DNA of 64,000 nucleotides. Source: Mesorhizobium_B sp964242945 (lineage in GTDB: Bacteria; Pseudomonadota; Alphaproteobacteria; Rhizobiales; Rhizobiaceae). Positions within the stretch are counted from its first letter, which is position 1. Each line of letters begins with the position of its first letter. Where the stretch lies: contig CAXTCF010000001.1 in NCBI GenBank assembly GCA_964242945.1, forward strand, positions 1 to 64,000, read 5' to 3'. Below are positions 53,286 to 64,000 of this stretch, piece by piece. The notes under the pieces were generated by a model. The model saw nothing but the letters and a program-made list of their open reading frames with translations, searched no databases and was not told where the DNA came from. The position numbers and the translations under genes are program-made.

Positions 53286-55859
53286 ATGGCACTCAACCCG
53301 TTGAAGGTTTTCGTGTTTGTCGTGGGCGGCACGGTGGCGGCCGCCGCCACCGCCTTCTACTCCGGCGCCATGAAGACGCAGAGCCGGCTTGCGCCCGGCA
53401 TCGCCGCGAACGAGTCGGCGGGTGGAACTTCGGTGGCCGTGCTCACGCAGCCCGCATCGACCGGGCCGCAGACTGCCGGCGGCAAGGGCGACAAGCCATC
53501 GGGCGGACCGTTTGCCGCCGAACCGAAGGCGGACCAAAGCAGCGCAGGCGAAACGCAGCCATCCGCTTCTTCGCAGCTTGCGACGGCTGGAAACGGCAGC
53601 ACCGTGGTGGCAAGCCTGCCGGAACCATCTGAGCCAGACGCGCCGGCTGCTCCGGCAACTGCGCCGTCCGCAACGATGCCGGCCGAGAACTCAGCCGCAA
53701 CAGCGCAGCCTGAGGCGGAGGCAAGCAACGACGGCATCCCTGATTTCGACCTGGTGCGTGTCGAGCCGGACGGCAGCATGGTCGTGGCGGGACATGCCGC
53801 GCCGCAAGCCAAGGTCGATCTCGTCGGCAACGGCAAGGTCCTGAGTTCCACGACATCCAGCGACGAGGGCGATTTCGCGATCGTGCTGGACGAGCCGCTG
53901 AAGCCGGGCGAGCATCAGCTTCAGCTATCCGGCACGACGGCGGACGGAAGCACCGAGACCTCCGCGCAGACCGCGATCATTTCGGTGCCGGAGAAGCCGG
54001 ACGGGCAGGTTCTCGCCATGGTCGAAGAACCGGGTTCCCCCAGCCGTGTTCTGACGGCTCCGCAAGCGCCCGCTTCCGAAAAACCAGCCGCTTCGCGGGC
54101 TGACGAAGCAGCCTCGGCGGATGCGGCAAAGCCGGCTGCGCCTGCGCAGGGAACGGCGGCGGAAACGCAGGCATCCGCCAGCGAACCGTCCCTTTCACCC
54201 GCACGGCAGGACCCGCCCGCCCCGCGTCCTGCCTCAACTGAGCAGGTGCAGGCGAGCATAGAACCTGCTTCGGCGCCTAGCAGCGGGAGCCAGCAACAGA
54301 GCGCGGGGGAACAGGAGGCAGCACTTTCGAACGCATCCCCGAATGCCGCGGCCGGCGCTCCGAAAGCTCCCGCCGCTTCGCAGTCCGCCGTGTCCGTGCA
54401 GGCCGTCGAGATTGAAGGGCGCAAGATCTATGTTGCGGGCCGTGCGGCATCCGGTTCCACGGTGCGCGTGTATGCCAACGATGTGCTGCTGGGTGACGCC
54501 AAGGCGTCGTCCGGCGGGCAGTTCCTCATCGAAACGACACGCGATCTGGCTGTCGGCACCTACACGGTTCGCGCCGACATGCTGAACGCACGCGGCGCCG
54601 TCACCGCGCGCGCCGAAGTGCCGTTCGAGCGTGAGGCCGGCGAAGCGGTCGCTGCCGTCGCGCCTGAGCTTCAGGCCGAAGCGGACGCGGGCTCGGTTCC
54701 GTCGCAGGGGCAGGCGCCAACGGCGTCCCGGCCCGTGCAGGCCAACGCCGAAAGCGCCGGCAGTGGAATGGCCGCTCCAACAGGCTCTCGCGCGACGACA
54801 TCAGCTTCCGGAGGTACTGCGAGCCCGGCAGCAAACGCGGCGTCGGCAGCCCAGGCCAACGCTGAAACCCCATCATCGCCGCCAGGGGACCAGGCGCTGA
54901 CGCCCTCTCAACCGGCGCGGCCCAATGCCGAGGATGCCGATGGTGAGCCGGCAGGGACTTCGGCAGGTGGACGCTTGACCACCGTGGCTTCCGATGAAGC
55001 CGCCAAGCCGGCTGAAAGCGCTGAGAAGGCGGTTCCGGCCGAAGCTGATGCGACAGCCTTGCCCTTGCAAGAGCAGGCTTCAGCGGCCCCTCAGCCGGGA
55101 CAAAACACCGTCGAAGGTGCCGATGCGGCATTGGCGCAGCCTCCGACGAGCGGCCGTTCAACGACGGCGGCTCCCGAAACAGACATGAATCCGGCTGCCA
55201 ACGCCGCGGCCGAAGTGCAAGCTGAAGCACCAAGAGCACCGAGCACGTCTGAGGCAAACAGCGGAGTTTTAGCCTTCGCCGAGCCGCAAGCGGTGCGGGA
55301 ACCCGAAGGACCGAATGGGTCGAGCCTGGCCGATGCGGGCATTCAGGAGGTGGAAACGGAACGAGGCGCTGCACCCAGCCAGTCTGACACCGGCATCAGC
55401 GCGGCGGGAGGCGCTGGAAGCACGCCAGCAACGGCCGTGACGCCGGCTCAAGCGCCTGATACCGCTGGCGACACTCCTGCGGCTGCCGCGGGCATAGTTG
55501 CCTCCGCAGGCGATGAGGCGAGTGCCGCGGCGCGAGGTGCTGTCGCCGCGGCGGCAGGCGAGCCGGTGACGGAAATCGCGCCGAAACTCCAAAACGTCGA
55601 TGCCGCCATCATCATCCGGCGTGGCGACTCGCTTTGGCGTATCTCGCGCCGCGTCTATGGCTTCGGCACGCGCTATTCCACGCTCTACCTCGCCAACTCG
55701 GATCAGATCCGCAATCCCGACCTGATCATGCCGGGCCAGGTGTTCGCGGTGCCGGCCCGCTCGCAGCAGGGCGAGACTGCCGACCTCGGCGCAATCGAGG
55801 AGCAGATGACGACTACGCTCCCGGCAACCGCGGCGGAGCCGACCGTCAAAAGCCAATAG
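53286..55859 (+). CDS. Large LysM protein with Ig-like domains and Ala/Pro-rich repeats
   Basis: 857 residues. An N-terminal hydrophobic segment (about 6-26; NPLKVFVFVVGGTVAAAATA) should anchor or export it. Two Ig-like beta domains follow (about 152-230, VAGHAAPQAKVDLVGNGKVL; and 374-440, VAGRAASGSTVRVYANDVLL). There are three tandem ~60-residue Ala/Pro-rich repeats (476-656). A LysM domain is at about 773-823 (RRGDSLWRISRRVYGFGTRY, then LIMPGQVFAVPA). LysM binds peptidoglycan, so it likely spans from membrane to wall. Rhizobiales have shorter relatives. The stop is followed by the Atm1 gene on the same strand. Confidence 0.88.
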   Translation: MALNPLKVFVFVVGGTVAAAATAFYSGAMKTQSRLAPGIAANESAGGTSVAVLTQPASTGPQTAGGKGDKPSGGPFAAEPKADQSSAGETQPSASSQLATAGNGSTVVASLPEPSEPDAPAAPATAPSATMPAENSAATAQPEAEASNDGIPDFDLVRVEPDGSMVVAGHAAPQAKVDLVGNGKVLSSTTSSDEGDFAIVLDEPLKPGEHQLQLSGTTADGSTETSAQTAIISVPEKPDGQVLAMVEEPGSPSRVLTAPQAPASEKPAASRADEAASADAAKPAAPAQGTAAETQASASEPSLSPARQDPPAPRPASTEQVQASIEPASAPSSGSQQQSAGEQEAALSNASPNAAAGAPKAPAASQSAVSVQAVEIEGRKIYVAGRAASGSTVRVYANDVLLGDAKASSGGQFLIETTRDLAVGTYTVRADMLNARGAVTARAEVPFEREAGEAVAAVAPELQAEADAGSVPSQGQAPTASRPVQANAESAGSGMAAPTGSRATTSASGGTASPAANAASAAQANAETPSSPPGDQALTPSQPARPNAEDADGEPAGTSAGGRLTTVASDEAAKPAESAEKAVPAEADATALPLQEQASAAPQPGQNTVEGADAALAQPPTSGRSTTAAPETDMNPAANAAAEVQAEAPRAPSTSEANSGVLAFAEPQAVREPEGPNGSSLADAGIQEVETERGAAPSQSDTGISAAGGAGSTPATAVTPAQAPDTAGDTPAAAAGIVASAGDEASAAARGAVAAAAGEPVTEIAPKLQNVDAAIIIRRGDSLWRISRRVYGFGTRYSTLYLANSDQIRNPDLIMPGQVFAVPARSQQGETADLGAIEEQMTTTLPATAAEPTVKSQ
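54711..55253 (+). repeat. Three tandem ~180-bp coding repeats
   Basis: Units begin at 54711, 54891 and 55074, each starting with Gln-Ala codons (CAGGC). The encoded units align as QA-x-P/A-QP-x-x-x-A/E-DA, then S/GxR-x-TT-A/S, then PAANA-x-A, for example TGSRATTSASGGTASPAANA in unit 1 and TSGRSTTAAPETDMNPAANA in unit 3. Spacing is 60 and 61 codons. They are diverged, so the expansion is old. They lie in the disordered stalk of the LysM protein. Confidence 0.65.
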
Positions 55860-56075
55860 ACCGCGGGAACCCTGTCCAAACGGGCAGGGTTGCACTCCCG
55901 CATTTGACCTCGCGCAATCCGCCGTCCTTCATTATCTGAAGGGCTGGTGGTGGCGGCTCTCGTTCGCTTCGAAGCGCGAGCCCAGCCATCGCACCGCCAT
56001 CGATCGGAAAGCGAGCGCCGTGCTTCGGCGAACTGTTCGATCGCTCCCACGGCATACTCTGAACAGGCATCCTCC

Positions 56076-57956
56076 TTGGCGACCAAGACCGTTTCTTCCG
56101 AGTCCGGCTCCACGCTCCGGACCATCCTGAACCTTTGGGACTATATGTGGCCGCAGGGCCGGCCGGACCTGAAGGCCCGCGTGGTCGCCGCCACATTCTT
56201 CCTGGTGATCGCCAAGGTCACGCTGGTCATCGTTCCCTATTTCTCGAAATGGGCGACGGACGCGCTGGCGAACCAGCCCCAAGGCCTGCCCGCTTTGCCG
56301 CCCATTCTGCTGGCGCCCGTCGCGCTGGTGATCGCACTGAATGTCGTGCGGTTGGTGCAGTGGGGCTTCAACCAGTTGCGCGACGCGCTGTTCGCCAGCG
56401 TCGGCCAGCATGCGGTGCGCCAGCTTGCCTTCCGCACCTTCATCCACATGCACGAGCTTTCGCTGCGCTTCCACCTGGAGCGGCGCACGGGCGGTCTGTC
56501 GCGCATTATCGAGCGCGGCACGAAGGGCATCGAAACCATCGTCCGCTTCGTGATCCTGAATACGCTGCCGACGATCTTGGAATTCGCGCTTGTCACCGGG
56601 ATCTTCGCCTTCGCTTACGGCTGGCGCTACGTTGCGGTCGTGGCGGTGACGGTCGGCGTATATCTCTGGTTCACTGTCATCGCGAGCGACTGGCGCATCA
56701 CCATCCGGCGCGAGCAGAACGAGTCGGACACAGACGCCAACACGAAGGCGATCGACTCGCTGCTGAACTTCGAAACCGTCAAGTATTTCAACAACGAGCG
56801 TATGGAAGCCGAACGCTTCGACCACTCCATGGCGCGCTACGAGAAGGCCGCCACCAAAGGCTGGGTGTCGCTCGGCTGGCTGAACTTCGGCCAGGGCGCG
56901 ATCTTTGGCCTGGGCACTACCGCTGCGATGGTGCTTTCCGCGCGCGAAGTGATGGCTGGCACGCAGACGGTCGGCGACTTCGTGTTCATCAACACGATGC
57001 TGCTCCAGCTTTCCGTGCCGCTGAACTTCATCGGCTTCATCTACCGCGAAGTGCGCCAGGGCCTCACCGACATCGAGCAGATGTTCGACCTGCTCGACGT
57101 GCCTCAGGAGGTGGTGGACAGGCCGAACGCCCATGCACTCCGGGTTGGCGACGGCCGCGTCGAGTTCCGCGACGTGCACTTCGCCTACGATCCGGCGCGG
57201 CCGATCCTGAAAGGCGTCAGCTTCGAAGTGCCGGCGGGAAAGACCGTCGCCATCGTCGGGCCGTCCGGCGCGGGCAAGTCCACCGTGTCGCGGCTGCTGT
57301 TCCGCTTCTACGACATCCAGCAGGGCGCCATCCTCGTGGACGGGCAGGACGTGCGGGACGTGACGCAGGCAACGCTACGCCATGCGATCGGCATGGTTCC
57401 CCAGGACACCGTGCTGTTCAACGATACGATCGCCTACAACATCCGCTACGGTCGTACCGCGGCGAGCGAAGCGGAGGTGCTCCAAGCGGCCGCTCAAGCG
57501 CAGATCGCAGACTTCATCGAGCGGCTGCCGGAAGGTTTTCGCACGATGGTCGGCGAGCGCGGCCTCAAGCTTTCCGGCGGCGAAAAGCAGCGCGTGGCCA
57601 TCGCGCGCACGCTGCTGAAAGGGCCGCCGATCCTGATCCTGGACGAGGCGACCTCGGCGCTCGACACGCACACCGAACAGGAGATTCAGGCCGCGCTGGA
57701 CGAGGCAAGCCGCGGGCGCACCACGATCGTCATCGCGCACCGGCTTTCCACGGTGATAGGTGCGGACGAGATCTTGGTGCTCAAGGACGGCCTGATCGTA
57801 GAGCGAGGCACGCATGCCGAACTCCTCAGCATCGATGGGCTCTACGCCTCGATGTGGCGGCGGCAGCGCGAGGCGACGGAGGCAGAAGAGCGCCTGCGCA
57901 TCGCGCGGGAAAGCGACGAGGAGGGTTTTGTCGTGCGCCGCCAGCCGGCAGCCTGA
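56076..57956 (+). CDS. Atm1-type ABC exporter (ABCB7/HMT1 subfamily)
   Basis: About 626 residues: a six-helix membrane domain (about 35-330) fused to an ATPase (about 370-610). ATPase motifs are VGPSGAGKSTVSRLLFRFYD, LSGGEKQRVAIARTLLKGPP, ILDEATSALDTHTEQEIQAA and IAHRLSTVIG. LWDYMWPQGRPDLKARVV before helix 1 is typical of bacterial Atm1, which exports glutathione-linked persulfides or metals. No ATG fits; I prefer TTG at 56076 (next codons ATKTVSSESG, as in relatives). The frame is open from a GTG at 55947. Confidence 0.9.
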   Translation: MATKTVSSESGSTLRTILNLWDYMWPQGRPDLKARVVAATFFLVIAKVTLVIVPYFSKWATDALANQPQGLPALPPILLAPVALVIALNVVRLVQWGFNQLRDALFASVGQHAVRQLAFRTFIHMHELSLRFHLERRTGGLSRIIERGTKGIETIVRFVILNTLPTILEFALVTGIFAFAYGWRYVAVVAVTVGVYLWFTVIASDWRITIRREQNESDTDANTKAIDSLLNFETVKYFNNERMEAERFDHSMARYEKAATKGWVSLGWLNFGQGAIFGLGTTAAMVLSAREVMAGTQTVGDFVFINTMLLQLSVPLNFIGFIYREVRQGLTDIEQMFDLLDVPQEVVDRPNAHALRVGDGRVEFRDVHFAYDPARPILKGVSFEVPAGKTVAIVGPSGAGKSTVSRLLFRFYDIQQGAILVDGQDVRDVTQATLRHAIGMVPQDTVLFNDTIAYNIRYGRTAASEAEVLQAAAQAQIADFIERLPEGFRTMVGERGLKLSGGEKQRVAIARTLLKGPPILILDEATSALDTHTEQEIQAALDEASRGRTTIVIAHRLSTVIGADEILVLKDGLIVERGTHAELLSIDGLYASMWRRQREATEAEERLRIARESDEEGFVVRRQPAA

Positions 57957-58022
57957 CCGGCTTGTGAGGGTGGCCTGCGTTGCGGCATCCCCCTTCCTTG
58001 GTTAGGACAGCGGCTGCGCGCC

Positions 58023-58127
58023 AAAGCGAGTTGCGGCCTTTCGGCCTCCGGCAACCCGCTTTAGTTCCTTGTCTTGTCGCATGTCTTCTGCCCAAAACCG
58101 CTGCGCACTTTTGGGCGACATGCTCTA
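58023..58127 (+). repeat. RIME-like palindromic intergenic element, copy 2
   Basis: An element of 105 nt like the one before lipB, here reading towards psd. The first hairpin is GTTGC-GGCC-TTTC-GGCC with closing GCAAC. The second has outer arms GCATGTC/GACATGC and inner arms GCCCAAAA/TTTTGGGC. Compared with copy 1 the inner stem differs by a paired A-T to G-C exchange, which keeps base pairing. It ends 18 nt before the psd start codon. The CCCAAAACCGCTGCGCAC loop region matches the classical RIME form. Confidence 0.82.
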
Positions 58128-58145
58128 AAGGGAAACCTGCCGACG

Positions 58146-58844
58146 ATGAGCCTTCTCCACACGATCCGGAAGAACTTCGTTCCGATCCACCGGGAAGGCT
58201 GGCCGTTCATCGGAGCCTTTGCCGGGTTCACCCTGCTGCTGGGTTTAGTCTCACCCGTGCTGTTCTGGGCCGGCGTGGTGCTGACGCTGTGGTGCGTCTA
58301 TTTCTTCCGCGACCCCATCCGTGTCACGCCTGTCGATGACCGGCTGGTGATCAGCCCCGCCGACGGGCTGGTGTCGGCCGTCGGGCCCGCGGGGCCGCCG
58401 CAGGAGTTGGGTTTCGGGGCAGGGGAGATGTTGCGCATCTCGGTATTCCTCGACGTGTTTTCCTGCCATGTGAACCGCGTGCCCGTGCGCGGCCTGATCA
58501 AGGCGATCGAGTACCGGCCTGGAAAATTCCTCAACGCCGACCTGGACAAGGCGAGCCAGGAGAACGAGCGCAACGGTCTGGTGATCGAAAGCCCGCACGG
58601 GCAGGTCGGCGTCGTGCAGGTGGCGGGCCTTGTCGCGCGCCGCATCCTCTGCTGGGCCAAGGCCGGCGAGGCGATCGGCGTCGGAGACCGCTTCGGGCTG
58701 ATCCGTTTCGGCTCGCGCGTGGACGTTTATCTGCCGGCGGGCGCCGTGCCGATGGTGGCCGTGGGGCAGGTGGCAATCGGTGGAGAGACGGTGATCGCGG
58801 AGTGGGGCGAGGACGCCCGCACGCCGCTGGTCAGGGTTTCCTGA
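58146..58844 (+). CDS. psd: Phosphatidylserine decarboxylase
   Basis: 232 residues, the short alphaproteobacterial form. It decarboxylates phosphatidylserine to phosphatidylethanolamine. Two hydrophobic helices near residues 20-60 are followed by RDPIRVTPVDDRLVISPADG and FLDVFSCHVNRVPVRG. The self-cleavage site that makes the pyruvoyl group lies at Gly-Ser in IRFGSRVDVYLP. It starts 4 nt before pssA's operon partner spacing and makes its substrate's next step: pssA follows 4 nt later. The leader contains a RIME-like element. Confidence 0.95.
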   Translation: MSLLHTIRKNFVPIHREGWPFIGAFAGFTLLLGLVSPVLFWAGVVLTLWCVYFFRDPIRVTPVDDRLVISPADGLVSAVGPAGPPQELGFGAGEMLRISVFLDVFSCHVNRVPVRGLIKAIEYRPGKFLNADLDKASQENERNGLVIESPHGQVGVVQVAGLVARRILCWAKAGEAIGVGDRFGLIRFGSRVDVYLPAGAVPMVAVGQVAIGGETVIAEWGEDARTPLVRVS

Positions 58845-58848
58845 GGCG

Positions 58849-59679
58849 ATGACCGGCCCCTTCCAGCCCTTCGAGCCCCACGGCCACGGCGGCCCGCGCA
58901 TCCGCGAGATCCCCGTGCGGATGCTGCTGCCCAACGTCATCACCGTTCTGGCGATCTGCGCCGGGCTGACCGGCGTGCGGCTGGCCTTCGCCCATCGCTT
59001 CGAATCGGCCGTCGTGATGGTGCTGATCGCCGCCTTTCTCGACGGCATCGACGGGCGGCTCGCGCGCGCGCTGAAAGCCACGTCGCGCTTCGGCGCGCAG
59101 ATGGACTCTTTGGCCGACATCGTGAATTTCGGCGTCGCGCCTGCGCTGGTGCTCTACGCCTTCGTTCTGGGTCCGGCGGGCACGCCGGGCTGGATCGCTG
59201 CCCTGATCTTCGCCATCGCCTGCGGCCTGCGCCTGGCGCGCTTCAACGTTCTGGACGAGGACGAGGACCGTTCGGGCTGGGAAGCCGAATACTTCGTCGG
59301 CGTGCCGGCCCCGGCCGGAGCCGGGCTTGTGCTGCTTCCCGTCTATCTCGTCTTTCTCGATCTCGTGACACCGACGAAGGGTTATGCCTACCTCGCGTCG
59401 CTGTTCACGGTCTTGATGGCGTTCCTTTTGGTCAGCCGCCTGCCGGTCTGGTCCGGCAAGACGTTCGGGTCCCGGGTTCGCCGTGAGAATGCGCTGCCGG
59501 TCATCCTGGCCGCGGTCGTCTATGTGCTGATGCTGGCAAGCTATCCCTGGTGGACGCTGAGCCTTTCGGCCCTCGCCTATTTCCTCTTCCTGCCTCTAAG
59601 CGCTCGCGCCTACTCCAAGCGCCGCGAACGCGAGCAGATTGCTGCGCCCCCGAATGAGGAACAAAGCCGGACGGAGTGA
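58849..59679 (+). CDS. pssA: CDP-diacylglycerol--serine O-phosphatidyltransferase
   Basis: 276 residues, integral membrane protein. The CDP-alcohol transferase motif DG-x2-GR-AR-x8-G-x3-D-x3-D is seen in FLDGIDGRLARALKATSRFG followed by AQMDSLADIVNFGVAPA. It makes phosphatidylserine, the substrate of Psd encoded just upstream, so the pair supplies phosphatidylethanolamine. Eight helices and a polar C-terminal tail are predicted. It lies end to end with the convergent SDR gene. Confidence 0.95.
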   Translation: MTGPFQPFEPHGHGGPRIREIPVRMLLPNVITVLAICAGLTGVRLAFAHRFESAVVMVLIAAFLDGIDGRLARALKATSRFGAQMDSLADIVNFGVAPALVLYAFVLGPAGTPGWIAALIFAIACGLRLARFNVLDEDEDRSGWEAEYFVGVPAPAGAGLVLLPVYLVFLDLVTPTKGYAYLASLFTVLMAFLLVSRLPVWSGKTFGSRVRRENALPVILAAVVYVLMLASYPWWTLSLSALAYFLFLPLSARAYSKRREREQIAAPPNEEQSRTE

Positions 59680-60426
59680 TTATTCCGGCAGCCGATGGGA
59701 AACGAACCGGCTTGCTGAAACCTGGAAGAGCAGCCCCGTTTCGGTAAGCGTCGGCGAGGCAAGCGGCAGGATCTTTGCGGCTGTTTCCTCCGGCGGCGGC
59801 AGGGTGTTCGGGTCCTCGCCGGGGACGGCCTGCTTGCGCATGGCGGTCCGCGTCCGGCCGGGGTCGGCGCAGTTCACGCGGAGCGGCAGGCTGCGCGTTT
59901 CCTCCGCCCAGGAGCGGGCCAGCGCCTCCACTGCCGCCTTCGAGGCGGCGTAAGGCGCCCAGAACGCCTTCGCGGTGTGCGCCAGGCTGGAGGAGAGCAG
60001 GATGGCGCGTCCGGCATCCGAGCGGCGCAGCAGCGGGTCGAGCGAGCGGATCAGCCGCCACGTCGCCGTGACGTTCACCGTCATCACCCGTTCGAACACC
60101 TTGGCTTCCACATGGCCGACCGGCGCGATGACGCCGAGGATCGCGGCATTAGCCACCATGATGTCGAGCTTGCCCCAGCGCTCGAAGATCGCGCCGCCGA
60201 GCCGGTCGATGCCGCTCATATCGGCAAGGTCAAGCGGCACCAGCGTCGCTGCGCCGCCGGCGGCCTTGATCTCGTCGTCGAGCTCCTCCAGCCCGCCCAC
60301 CGTGCGGGCGACCGCGACCACATGCGCGCCGCAGCCCGCAAGCTGCTTGGCCAGATGATAGCCGATGCCGCGCGACGCGCCGGTGACGACAGCCACGCGG
60401 CCGGAAAGGTCGAGCGGTTCACGCAT
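59680..60426 (-). CDS. Short-chain dehydrogenase/reductase
   Basis: 248 residues, classical SDR. The cofactor motif is VVTGASRGIGYHLAKQLAG, NNAG-like VANAAILG is present, and the catalytic set is Ser in ILLSSSLAHTAKAFW with Tyr-x3-Lys in PYAASKAAVEALAR. The ACP- or steroid-type substrate cannot be decided. Its stop directly abuts the pssA stop on the other strand. Confidence 0.9.
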   Translation of the reverse strand: MREPLDLSGRVAVVTGASRGIGYHLAKQLAGCGAHVVAVARTVGGLEELDDEIKAAGGAATLVPLDLADMSGIDRLGGAIFERWGKLDIMVANAAILGVIAPVGHVEAKVFERVMTVNVTATWRLIRSLDPLLRRSDAGRAILLSSSLAHTAKAFWAPYAASKAAVEALARSWAEETRSLPLRVNCADPGRTRTAMRKQAVPGEDPNTLPPPEETAAKILPLASPTLTETGLLFQVSASRFVSHRLPE

Positions 60427-60471
60427 GCGGGAAGTTCCGAGGATCGAAGAAAGGGCGCGTCGCCCTAGCCT

Positions 60472-61938
<1,467 letters not shown>

Positions 61939-62073
61939 GATGCAGAGAAGGCCTTGGTTGGAGAACAGCACCCGTCATATGGGAATGCCGAAAGGCGAGG
62001 GCCAGCATTTACGCGCTCCCGCACCCTGCCATTGATCACCTTAACGGGGCGGCAACATGGCTGCCCCTTCCGC

Positions 62074-62673
62074 TCAATTCGCGGGAGCGTCGGCGCCTGG
62101 ATCGTTCGTTGCGTCGCCCGGCTGAGTCTCTGCCGGCGCCGTTTCCGTCTGCGATGCCGATCCGCCCGGCGCGAACCGCTTCAGGATCGAGTCTTCCGGG
62201 TTGGCCGGCAGCTTGCTTTCCAGCCACTGCCCGATGCTTGTCAGGAACGGACGCGACTTCGCCTGCGCCACCCACCCCGGCTGGTTGGCCGGCACCAGCC
62301 AGGTGAAGAACAGCAGGCCCACGGCCACGACAAGGATGCCGCGCGCCGCGCCATAGAGGAACCCCAGCGTCCGGTCCAGCGCGCCGACGCCGCTGTCGAT
62401 GATGAGGTCGGCCACCCGCATGGTGATCACCGTCATGATAATCAGGACCACGAGAAACACGGCACCGGCCGAAGCGGCCTGCGCGATCGAGGGATTGTCG
62501 ATGTGCGGCTGCACGTAGGGGAGAACAAGGGGATAGAAGAGGTAGGCGCAGATCGCCGCGACGACCCACGAAGCGATCGACAGGATCTCGCGAGAAAAGC
62601 CGCGCACCATCGCGAGCACGGCGGACACGAGCGTGAAGCCGACGAGCAGTCCGTCGAGCAGCGTGATCGGCAT
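62074..62673 (-). CDS. cvpA: CvpA family membrane protein
   Basis: 199 residues, four predicted helices followed by a polar Ala/Pro/Thr-rich tail. MPITLLDGLLVGFTLVSAVL and ALDRTLGFLYGAARGILVVA are family hallmarks (G-x-D/L-R-x-x-G-x-x-x-G). CvpA is needed for colicin V export in E. coli and for envelope stress tolerance; the molecular role is open. I chose the ATG at 62673. It lies between radA and purF on one strand with small gaps, so an operon is likely. Confidence 0.92.
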   Translation of the reverse strand: MPITLLDGLLVGFTLVSAVLAMVRGFSREILSIASWVVAAICAYLFYPLVLPYVQPHIDNPSIAQAASAGAVFLVVLIIMTVITMRVADLIIDSGVGALDRTLGFLYGAARGILVVAVGLLFFTWLVPANQPGWVAQAKSRPFLTSIGQWLESKLPANPEDSILKRFAPGGSASQTETAPAETQPGDATNDPGADAPAN

Positions 62674-62689
62674 GTTCCCTGAAAACCCC

Positions 62690-64000
<1,311 letters not shown>

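Noticed and set aside
56076..56078. Frameshift or missing start in the Atm1-type gene
   Set aside because: The frame is intact and a TTG sits exactly where relatives begin, so a rare start codon explains it without damage.

Overview
The window is a 64 kb piece of a GC-rich chromosome from an alphaproteobacterium, most likely of the Hyphomicrobiales (Rhizobiales; Phyllobacteriaceae or Mesorhizobium-like). The reasons are: separate nuoC and nuoD with accessory genes inside a 14-gene nuo operon, a NuoE with a rhizobial C-terminal hairpin domain, the nuo-birA-rnj-mce-DUF1467-proS-lolC-lolD order, a TIGR02301 gene, RIME-like intergenic repeats, and regulatory motifs of alphaproteobacterial type (GAAC-N7-GAAC for LexA, TTAA-N7-TTAA for CtrA). 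No species can be named from sequence alone.

Layout. 1-1.2 kb: a YcaQ-type DNA glycosylase cut by the left edge. 1.4-19.6 kb: the complete respiratory complex I operon nuoA-N. It carries five extra genes: two small coiled-coil ORFs, a Uma2-fold gene, and two small membrane proteins. NuoE has a linker of about 665 residues. 19.6-26.5 kb: birA, RNase J, methylmalonyl-CoA epimerase, DUF1467, proS, lolC and lolD, mostly overlapping or closely spaced. A candidate small RNA lies antisense to the gap before proS. 26.6 kb: a 28-codon membrane micro-ORF directly behind a LexA (SOS) operator that overlaps a good promoter, a strong candidate for an SOS-induced division inhibitor like Caulobacter SidA. 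26.8-28.1 kb: lipB with a RIME-like repeat in its leader, then tRNA-Leu(GAG).

28.1-34.4 kb is an accessory island next to the tRNA. It holds a tyrosine integrase, a PAS-GGDEF-EAL protein, a 136-bp palindromic element, two DUF6894 genes, a SpoIIAA-like gene and decayed fragments including half of a phage-type adenine methylase. A short copy of the tRNA 3' end at 34.4 kb is the possible far junction.

34.5-64 kb returns to core genome. It contains mgtE, a MerR regulator, DUF1624 and MFS membrane proteins, a GNAT/ATP-grasp pair that looks like an amidoligase module, HD hydrolase/YgfZ, dihydroorotase, a set of small Rhizobiales-type genes with two perfect CtrA sites, the overlapping cysS-gfa-gfa-pip-cimA operon, rarD, a LOG-family gene, a large LysM protein with tandem repeats, an Atm1-type ABC exporter, psd-pssA for phosphatidylethanolamine synthesis, and the minus-strand genes SDR, purF, cvpA and radA (cut by the right edge).

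Together the genes cover NADH oxidation, cofactor attachment (biotin, lipoate, Fe-S), RNA processing, tRNA charging, lipoprotein and phospholipid export or synthesis, purine and pyrimidine synthesis and DNA repair. The most promising undescribed features are the SOS-controlled micro-ORF, the nuo-embedded small proteins, the CtrA-box gene, the candidate small RNA and the GNAT/ATP-grasp module.
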